From Aquiluna sp. (GTDB taxonomy: Bacteria; Actinomycetota; Actinomycetes; Actinomycetales; Microbacteriaceae): DNA of 14,800 bases. How positions within the stretch are numbered: the first letter of the stretch is position 1; the number at the start of each line of letters is the position of its first letter. The position numbers were made by a program, and so were the translations under genes. This document shows positions 8,801-13,538 of the stretch, one piece after another. The notes under the pieces are model-generated. The model saw only the letters and a program-made list of their open reading frames with translations, searched no databases and had not been told where the DNA came from. The DNA is taken from positions 1 to 14,800 of the forward strand of contig JADHKY010000015.1 in assembly GCA_016780945.1 (NCBI GenBank), given 5' to 3'.

Positions 8801-9450
8801 CCCTGGTCGCCAAGAAGTGTCGCCAGGGATCTCAAATCCTCAGGCAGGTCAAGCTGGGAAAGCCTGATTAGGTCCGGCACGAAGTTGCCCAGCACTAGCA
8901 GCTTCTCGATCTCTGCCTCCGTGCTCTGGAGATACTGAGAGACAAGCGCCAAGGCGCCAACTGGAATCAGGTCCGACTGTCCCGTTGCAACTGCGATCAG
9001 ATCCGACTCCTTGAAGTCCGGACGATGTTGTGCAATGAGCTCAGTGACTGCTGGATTCAACACCGGCAGCTCCGAGATACGCAGTTCATAATCGTCTCCG
9101 CGAACTAGCAGGTGTGCCCGCCAGAGCAGGATGGGAAGCTTTTTATCGTCGATACTCACAAGCCCACCGGCAACAAAGAGAGCCTCGGCGCCAAAGGTCT
9201 GCTCGATGCGCTGGGCTTTCCTCAGGATGCGTTTTGTGGCGCTCAGTGCTCTCGCCAGCGCGACTCCATCCCGCACAAGGTTGCCGATGATGGTACTTCG
9301 TGCGGAGACAAGCTGGGCAAGACCGCCAGGATGGGCCCTTGCCAGGTCGACCTGACCAAAGCTGGAGGGTTCAAACCTAATGAGTGGATTAGTTCCACCA
9401 ATGCCTGCAAACTGCTCTTGCCAGAGCTGCAGCTGCTGCGAATGGTCCAC
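5851..9450 (-). CDS. DUF4011 / superfamily-I helicase / Vsr-like nuclease protein with degenerate catalytic motifs
   Basis: This intact 1199-residue protein has the layout of large DUF4011-helicase-Vsr proteins. Residues 1-145 resemble DUF4011 (TNPLIRF at 20-26, QRIEQTFGAEALFVAGG, ILLWRAHLLV, PVLNPAVTELI). A split SF1 helicase covers about 240-300 and 745-1035, with a long helical insert at about 330-740, and a C-terminal MTES_1575/Vsr-like fold covers about 1065-1155 (GRIALVA, IVIDADW, RAMGWQYTRVHAFEIF). The catalytic positions look lost. Walker A reads TLPGCGYLQT (254-263), with Tyr and Leu where GKS/T is expected. Walker B reads LVLDAAS (777-783) without the Glu. Motif III GDPKQ is GDPEI (803-807). 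The motif V region lacks QGxE. In the nuclease the usual RIDLAV is RIALVA (1089-1094), and the E-x-D motif is D-x-D (1104-1106). Tyr848-Arg849 and Arg1021 remain. GTG 9450 lacks a clear ribosome site. The tail is acidic. The role is probably DNA-related, with an activity I cannot name. Confidence 0.85.
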   Translation of the reverse strand: MDHSQQLQLWQEQFAGIGGTNPLIRFEPSSFGQVDLARAHPGGLAQLVSARSTIIGNLVRDGVALARALSATKRILRKAQRIEQTFGAEALFVAGGLVSIDDKKLPILLWRAHLLVRGDDYELRISELPVLNPAVTELIAQHRPDFKESDLIAVATGQSDLIPVGALALVSQYLQSTEAEIEKLLVLGNFVPDLIRLSQLDLPEDLRSLATLLGDQGKAPVVSESPVTLVAEADTSQRLVLRRAHEGESFAVRTLPGCGYLQTVVNLLANNALDGRRTLVVAPREQTLDELAERLSSHGLGGLAIRANDAWNDVVAAISRNEKATPGVLLEAKAEHRKAQAAIEHYFNAVATSDSVLGISLIEALEELAKLAGGANPPVNAARIKPELLGTIRSTAPELLAQAHEARVFEYGPKSSPWYGARFETQDEIAKALAAVRELAGENWRTLSYQINRYLADLELTPCESVEQWAEQLRLLLGVRYTLDKFLPSIFDRPLHDLIKATAGRSERTELSGAQRRRFKKLAKEFLRPGTSVSNLHQALKDAQEQRELWEKHNKTQAPPTVPLGLAETQAKFETISEVIALLDKHLDPDPDRPLLTRLSFDELGSRFEELATQTEYLDQYLDRKPIVKKLSDAGLGQLSKELSLLNPRSHQVQLEFELAWWQSALEAIVQRNPEILEYDAKHLAELEEAFETSGQRVIAEGGNTVRAALSERWKAGIQKQPASADKLRDQLRKRSITLKEGLMAGGTLWQQLVPAVMVSPYRIWELAASDSFDTVLVLDAASAGAAETIFALTKADQVIAFGDPEIAAPENFDTVARANQDSHESDRPSVYELVESRFGHELISRSYRMNGQVLGRYLNQNFYDDEIILEPTVGQLFGEHNFEHFEVTEGANAESTIEGATESMDSEVEKVVELVISHARWHPDESLMVVTASKSHADRIDQRVSEAVREQPAIAEFFDAHGRERFESVTMSELTHRLADRVIFSVGFGRTPEGRISGTLGDFNSPGAGRWMVNQIVSARKRLSVVSCYNFEDFAGGSLPENQKWLKDLIAPSFLSDVLDGDPDPLLSDLAKRLEKLGLKVNLNFAGRIALVASRGKSAIVIDADWSLAGESWEEKLRLRPGLLRAMGWQYTRVHAFEIFAQPQEVANRIAMKLGLDLNGRVEPLFDEPASEDRPEGWGDGDDSNDDRLRDDKPPHWG
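5853..5870. terminator. GC-rich hairpin at the convergent FmdB / helicase-like gene ends
   Basis: AGCCCC (5853-5858) pairs with GGGGCT (5865-5870) around a 6-base loop, right at the overlapping stop codons. The position suits a bidirectional transcription stop, but neither side has a run of T, so it is at best a weak intrinsic terminator. On the minus strand the same bases encode the last residues of the helicase-like protein. Confidence 0.35.
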
Positions 9451-9539
9451 TGCCCAAGCCTAAATCTTGATGGTCCCTTCTCCCCTTAGCCTTGGCCGAG
9501 GAGAATCAGATCAAACTCCGCTAATCTAGAACCTCTTTT

Positions 9540-9585
9540 GGCCTCGTAGCTCAGTGGATAGAGCAACGGTTTCCTAAACCGTGTG
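9540..9585 (+). tRNA. tRNA-Arg (anticodon CCT), 5' portion only, truncated
   Basis: The first two thirds of a tRNA are plain: acceptor 5' strand GGCCTCG (9540-9546), T-A, D-stem GCTC/GAGC (9549-9552 and 9561-9564) with loop AGTGGATA, then anticodon stem ACGGT/ACCGT (9566-9570 and 9578-9582) around loop TTCCTAA, giving anticodon CCT (9573-9575), which reads AGG. After the first variable-loop bases the tRNA pattern ends: no T-arm (GGTTCGAATCC-like) and no CGAGGCC to close the acceptor stem occurs in the next 150 bases. The gene is therefore cut, and the cut is followed by an integrase remnant, so this is best read as the host half of an island attachment site. It is unlikely to make a working tRNA. 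Confidence 0.8.
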
Positions 9586-9628
9586 ATTTTTCCAGATGAG
9601 AAAATCACTTGAGTTTTATTTTTTCCAG
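9583..9628 (+). repeat. Hairpin plus short direct repeat at the tRNA break
   Basis: GTGATTTT (9583-9590) and AAAATCAC (9601-9608) form a perfect 8-bp inverted repeat with a 10-base loop, starting exactly where tRNA similarity ends. A T-rich run (9613-9624) follows after five bases, so it could act as a rho-independent terminator for the tRNA transcript. TTTTTCCAG occurs twice, at 9587-9595 and 9620-9628, and a further inverted pair GTCAAA/TTTGAC sits at 9639-9644 and 9664-9669. Repeats like these are also expected for arm-type integrase-binding sites. Which reading is right cannot be decided here. Confidence 0.5.
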
Positions 9629-9718
9629 TTAAATGCTGGTCAAAAGCGGTTTTCCGAATGCCATTTGACGAAGTTCTCCGCCTTGAGAAGCTAGCAAATC
9701 CCAAAAGAAGCCCGAAAA

Positions 9719-9874
9719 CTAGCTCGCCTCCTGCTCGACCTGGGCCACCAACCTCCGAAGATCTTCAATGGATTTATGAATGTAATGGTTTTGGGTCGTG
9801 CTGACACGGGCGTGGCCCAGGAGATAAAAGCCCCGTAATCGTAAGTGGTCTGAGGGCTTCAGTAGCCGTTCTCG
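9719..9874 (-). pseudogene. C-terminal remnant of a tyrosine recombinase (integrase)
   Basis: About 37 residues match the C-terminal active-site end of phage/island integrases: LLGHARVSTTQNHYIH, with the LGH box, the S-T-T element and the Tyr nucleophile ten residues after the His, followed by the usual helical tail KSIEDLRRLVAQVEQEAS and a stop. Everything upstream is missing: the HxxR box and N-terminal domain are absent and the frame runs straight into the histidine kinase gene. The protein cannot be an active recombinase. It lies about 135 bases from the truncated tRNA-Arg, the usual place of an island integrase, and it marks past integration at that tRNA. Confidence 0.75.
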
Positions 9875-9875
9875 A

Positions 9876-11537
9876 CTAAGAATAGATTGTGGCCACGAGC
9901 TTTGCGCCCCCGCCCTCGGCAACAGTCAAGGAATACTCATCCTCCGTAAGCTCCGCGAGAATGCTCATGCCAGTTCCAGCCTTTGAATTCCTCGACAGCG
10001 GGCCGGTGCCATTATCGACAACTACCAATTTAAATACACCCGAGTCAGCCTCGCTTAAGTGGATGTCTATCTTGGTTGCCGACCCATGACGCACCGAATT
10101 TGTGACCGCCTCTTGAATAAGCATGAAACAGACATTTTCCTGAATAGGAGAAAGCCCCTGGCAAAGATTGTTTATGGTTACCTTTGCCATAAAAGCCCAT
10201 TTTTCCGTCAAACTGACCAATCGGGCAGCCAATGGTGTTTCGGTCTCGACTACAAATTCGTCCCGTGCCCGATTGATAATTTCAAGGACTTCTTGCTCAA
10301 GTGCCAAAAAGTCAACGGCTTGCTCACTAGCCTGAGAAAGCTGAAGAGCCAGCACGTCAGACTGCACGGCTCCGTGCAGTTTTTGAGAAAGCCTGCGATA
10401 TGCCAAAGCTCGGAAGGCTTGATTTAGAGAACCCGTATCACCCTTGAGAAGCATGTCTCGGTATCGACCAGCTTGCTTCTCGGGGTTGAAAAAAATCAGC
10501 GACGCAGCGCCGGCGATGAGGGAAATGATTGCCGTATTTAGAACTAGACCCGCCACATAACCAACCAATTGAATGGAGTCCTCAAGATAAAGCTGATTTA
10601 CAGAAGTAATTGGTAGCGACATCAATGAGGAAAATAGAAAGATTGCCGTCAGTCCACTACCTATGCGGCGTTTGGACCAGCTCAATTGGGCCAGCTTTGT
10701 GGCAAGGCTGAGCATCAGAAAACTCACTAGGGCAGGAATCCAAGCTGACTCACCTCGGTCCAGTAGAAAATTCACTATCCAGAACGAGGATGAGTAGGCA
10801 AAAGCTACTAGCACAGGTGTCCCGAAAGGCCTGAGACCCAAAGCCTCTGAAGTGGTTCCCCGAATGACAAAGTATCGTTTTGCAGGCCTGGTCAAGTAGG
10901 AAAGAGACTTTGAAAGAGGCTTAATACAGTCTCGTATTACTCGCTCCAAGGCTTCCGCTCCAGTGATGCCCTTCTCGCCTCGCAAACGAAGAAAAGTTGC
11001 AGAAACATTTTCAGACAAGTCATCAAAAATTTGCATCAACTGGGCGGTTAGCTCCGATTGATCAATTGGCCTTACGCTTCGCTCTAGCTGTAGCCTTCGC
11101 CTAACCCTGGAGCGTCTTCGCGCTCTTTCTAAAATAGATGCCACTGGAATCAAAATTGCTCCTGCAGCGGAGAAAAGTAATAATTCTCCTGGGCGAATTA
11201 GCTGGTTCAAACCCCACAGCCACATGTCCAAAGCCCATCTAAAAAGGTAAAACAAAGCGCCTAGGGCAGCTCCGAAGCCGAAAACCAGAATGGGATTAGC
11301 GGGTCGCTCTCGAATCGAAGAAAAAATACTCCGATGAGCGAGTTCAATGGTGAACATAACAAATCCAAATAAGAAAAAGTTTTGGAGTAGAAAGGTGGCG
11401 TAGTCCTCGTAAGTCGATGCCCCTGATAGTCCCAAGCTAACTATTAGAACAAGTGGCACTCCCAAAAGAACAAATTGCAGTCGGTCCAAGAGCCACGGGC
11501 CCCCAACACTGCTCAGGCCATCTCTCAGAGCTCGCAT
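9876..11537 (-). CDS. Multi-span membrane sensor histidine kinase
   Basis: This is a membrane sensor kinase of the NarL-partner (HPK7-like) type, 553 residues from ATG 11537. Two membrane blocks are seen: about five spans at 22-135 and about four at 240-350, separated by a strongly basic cytoplasmic stretch (RARRRSRVRRR, about 138-148) and a helical region. The dimerisation helix has QKLHGAVQSDVLALQL with likely phosphoacceptor His388. The ATPase domain keeps the N box QEAVTNSVRHG (E476, N480, H484), the G1 box DNGTG (508-512) and the G2 box GTG (521-523). The start is uncertain: TTG 11558 would overlap the response regulator by 20 bases, while ATG 11537 comes one base after the regulator's TGA; both imply translational coupling. 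The signal is unknown and no extracellular domain is evident, so sensing is probably within the membrane. Confidence 0.87.
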   Translation of the reverse strand: MRALRDGLSSVGGPWLLDRLQFVLLGVPLVLIVSLGLSGASTYEDYATFLLQNFFLFGFVMFTIELAHRSIFSSIRERPANPILVFGFGAALGALFYLFRWALDMWLWGLNQLIRPGELLLFSAAGAILIPVASILERARRRSRVRRRLQLERSVRPIDQSELTAQLMQIFDDLSENVSATFLRLRGEKGITGAEALERVIRDCIKPLSKSLSYLTRPAKRYFVIRGTTSEALGLRPFGTPVLVAFAYSSSFWIVNFLLDRGESAWIPALVSFLMLSLATKLAQLSWSKRRIGSGLTAIFLFSSLMSLPITSVNQLYLEDSIQLVGYVAGLVLNTAIISLIAGAASLIFFNPEKQAGRYRDMLLKGDTGSLNQAFRALAYRRLSQKLHGAVQSDVLALQLSQASEQAVDFLALEQEVLEIINRARDEFVVETETPLAARLVSLTEKWAFMAKVTINNLCQGLSPIQENVCFMLIQEAVTNSVRHGSATKIDIHLSEADSGVFKLVVVDNGTGPLSRNSKAGTGMSILAELTEDEYSLTVAEGGGAKLVATIYS

Positions 11538-11538
11538 C

Positions 11539-12174
11539 TCAATCGCTTCGGCCACCAAGAACTACTCGAGCAAGGTGAACCCGCTGATTCCTGTCCATGT
11601 GAGAGGGAACCCCAAGTGCTTTAGAAATTCGATTAAGCGAGATTGCAACCGATTCCTCCGTTATCCCCCGGATTCTGGCAATTTCTTTGTTGGAGTGACC
11701 AAGTGCAAGTAATGAGAGGGTTTCCATCTGTACGTCCGTTAGCTTCGCTAGTGGACCGGTGCGCTTGGTCTCAGTTCTGCCCTTTTTCTCTAAGGATGAA
11801 TAAATAGCTTTTGTGAGCTCGCTAATCTCGGATATTGAGGACTTCGTGAGGTAGACGTGATTCTCCGCCAAAACTGGAGACTTTCCTCCGCTAATTAATC
11901 TTGGGTCTTCGTAACTGGTCAGATAAACGACCCCTAGATCAGGGTTTGACTTTTGCCAAAGAATTGAGACATCAATACCGTTAATTGTTTCGCCAAGGTG
12001 TAGGTCGGCGATCAGCACGTCTATCTTGGCGGTTTCGATGAGCTCCAAGGCCTCCAAGGCCGTTGACACAGAGAACACAATTTCCATGTTCTCCTGACCG
12101 AGCGATGTTCCAAGTGACAATCTCAGGAGACTGTTGTCCTCAACTATGCCAACTTTGACATTTTTCTTTGTCAT
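11539..12174 (-). CDS. NarL/LuxR-type response regulator
   Basis: The 211-residue protein has a receiver domain (about 5-125) and a C-terminal LuxR-type helix-turn-helix (about 143-205). The receiver keeps the acidic pocket E12-D13, phosphoacceptor D57 (IADLHL), the Thr/Ser of YLTS (86-87) and the conserved Lys111 (YLTK). The HTH has LTDVQMETLSLLALGHSNKEIARIRGI-like spacing, with the family's LALGHSNKEIA element. It should be phosphorylated by the kinase encoded immediately downstream, with which it is translationally coupled, and act as a DNA-binding transcription factor. ATG 12174 has a good ribosome site (AGAGGA, 12178-12183). Likely targets include the neighbouring lipoprotein and surface protein genes, but this is inference from position only. 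Confidence 0.93.
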   Translation of the reverse strand: MTKKNVKVGIVEDNSLLRLSLGTSLGQENMEIVFSVSTALEALELIETAKIDVLIADLHLGETINGIDVSILWQKSNPDLGVVYLTSYEDPRLISGGKSPVLAENHVYLTKSSISEISELTKAIYSSLEKKGRTETKRTGPLAKLTDVQMETLSLLALGHSNKEIARIRGITEESVAISLNRISKALGVPSHMDRNQRVHLARVVLGGRSD

Positions 12175-12197
12175 TAGTCCTCTACCTGTTAGGGAAA

Positions 12198-12203
12198 ATT
12201 ATC
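12198..12203 (-). promoter_or_regulatory. Candidate -10 element for the two-component operon
   Basis: GATAAT on the minus strand, placing a start near 12191 and a leader of about 17 bases that contains the AGAGGA ribosome site. No good -35 hexamer is found 16-18 bases further up, which would suit an activator-dependent promoter. The 72-base gap 12175-12246 holds nothing else I can identify. Confidence 0.3.
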
Positions 12204-12246
12204 GCATTCCTCTATGACGCGACATTGAGTGAATTAGTGAAATTGG

Positions 12247-13476
12247 TTATCCGGAAATTGTCGATTCAGAGTAAAAATACTTTCCCCCTGAGACCTCAAT
12301 CTTGTTGAAATTCTCGAATATGTAATCCATCCCCGGAGCATTTGGGTCGAATTTATTGATCCAGTCACAGTTTGTGAAATAGCCACCGTTCACAATCTTG
12401 TCCTCGGAAATCATTCCACGCTCCATCATCAGCACCATGGCTGCCGTTTGGACATAAGTATTTGCCTTAAGTGGCATTCCAGGGTCCCCGCGGAGATCCA
12501 AATAGGCTCGCTTCAGCATTGTTTGGACATAGTCGCTTCGGCCATCGTCCTTGGCTGCCATATAAACCCCAAAGTAATCTGCTGTGCCTTCAGAGAACCA
12601 TCTGAGGTCATTCATGTCGTCCTCTTGACGACCCAGGACAGGACTGCATTGTCTCAGCAAGTATTTCTGCATACCGTGGTAAGTCTCATGGAAAAACACT
12701 TGTTTGAGTGTCAGCTTGTTCCACTCTCCTGACCATGCAACGACCGCCGCGCGGGATTCGAAACATGGGTCCGGAGCGGTAGCGACATTTGCAGATCCGA
12801 CTATCCACCGCTCTACTCGGGCGGCACCTTCATCAAAATCGCGCACTTCTCTCGGATCGCATCCTTGCAAGCCTGCTTGCCAGTCCTTGAAATAGTCAGC
12901 CACTTCTTTTTTCTCGCTTGCGCTTAGGACGTCGCTGTATTGCAAGAAAGGATCACCATCGAATACCTGCGGGTCAGGATTATCATCCAGGGCGTAACCA
13001 ATTGGCCAAACCAGGCCAAGGAAATCTGTGGGTGGACTTATCATTTTGCTAGTAGCCGCATTTACCCAACTGAGAACCTCATCGGAGCTCACGCCATCTG
13101 CAAAACTCTTCGCAACTCTTGCGGGTGCACGTTCAGCGACCGGCTCAGGATTCTCTGAATCTTCAACCTCGGATGTTTCTCGAGCTTGCTCATCGTCTGA
13201 AGCTCCGTTACTTGAACCCTCTCCGCCTGTTCCAGTCTCTGCGGCTTCACCTGCCTCTTCAACACCTGAATCTTCAGCTTCACTTACCCCAGAATTGTTC
13301 TCAATATCTGGAGTTGAACTGCCGTCCTCTGAACTAGATGGTGCCATTTCTGCATCTGTTGAATCTTCAGAGCAGGCCGTAAGCCCTGTCAAAGATAGGA
13401 CTCCTATCAGACTTATGGCCGCCAATCGATTTCCAGTTTTTCCAGATAAACCTGATAAGAATCTATAGATTTTCAT
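12247..13476 (-). CDS. Lipoprotein with gluzincin-type zinc metalloprotease signature
   Basis: This is an exported lipoprotein of 409 residues. The N-terminus has a basic start, a hydrophobic stretch and the lipobox LTAC, with lipidation at Cys35 (numbering from ATG 13476). An acidic Ser/Glu/Gly/Ala linker follows (about 36-115), typical of wall-spanning tethers. The folded part carries FFHETYHGMQKY (HExxH at 263-267), and 27 residues later WFSEGTADYFGVY with Glu296, the usual third zinc ligand of gluzincins. Together these strongly suggest a surface zinc protease, although I cannot place it in a named peptidase family. Several cysteines in the folded part could form disulfides. TTG 13494 is in frame, but GGAGG at 13486-13490 fixes ATG 13476. 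It follows the surface protein gene after 51 bases on the same strand, so they are probably one transcript. Confidence 0.82.
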   Translation of the reverse strand: MKIYRFLSGLSGKTGNRLAAISLIGVLSLTGLTACSEDSTDAEMAPSSSEDGSSTPDIENNSGVSEAEDSGVEEAGEAAETGTGGEGSSNGASDDEQARETSEVEDSENPEPVAERAPARVAKSFADGVSSDEVLSWVNAATSKMISPPTDFLGLVWPIGYALDDNPDPQVFDGDPFLQYSDVLSASEKKEVADYFKDWQAGLQGCDPREVRDFDEGAARVERWIVGSANVATAPDPCFESRAAVVAWSGEWNKLTLKQVFFHETYHGMQKYLLRQCSPVLGRQEDDMNDLRWFSEGTADYFGVYMAAKDDGRSDYVQTMLKRAYLDLRGDPGMPLKANTYVQTAAMVLMMERGMISEDKIVNGGYFTNCDWINKFDPNAPGMDYIFENFNKIEVSGGKYFYSESTISG

Positions 13477-13485
13477 CAATGGTTT

Positions 13486-13490
13486 CCTCC
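13486..13490 (-). promoter_or_regulatory. Ribosome-binding site that fixes the lipoprotein start
   Basis: A perfect GGAGG on the minus strand, nine bases before ATG 13476. It lies inside the frame opened by TTG 13494, so the longer start can be dismissed. Confidence 0.8.
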
Positions 13491-13513
13491 CCAATCTGAT
13501 CCGTTTCTGCTTT

Positions 13514-13538
13514 CCACCAAATGCTTGTTACTTGGTGG
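13514..13538 (-). repeat. Inverted repeat over the surface-protein stop codon
   Basis: CCACCAA (13514-13520) and TTGGTGG (13532-13538) are perfect 7-bp inverted repeats with an 11-base loop that contains the stop codon of the surface protein. No T-run follows on the minus strand, so it is a poor terminator; it might act as a processing or attenuation hairpin between the surface protein and lipoprotein genes. Confidence 0.35.

Noticed and set aside
5851..9450. Helicase-like gene as a decayed pseudogene
   Set aside because: No stop or frameshift in 3.6 kb, and the residues around the lost catalytic positions stay family-like; loss of activity with retained gene fits better.
9486..9704. 72-codon minus-strand frame across the tRNA
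   Set aside because: It overlaps the truncated tRNA and the repeats, and its product resembles nothing I recognise.
9583..9720. Group I intron in tRNA-Arg(CCT), known from some proteobacteria
   Set aside because: Those introns interrupt the anticodon loop; here the loop and stem are complete, and no 3' exon is found downstream.
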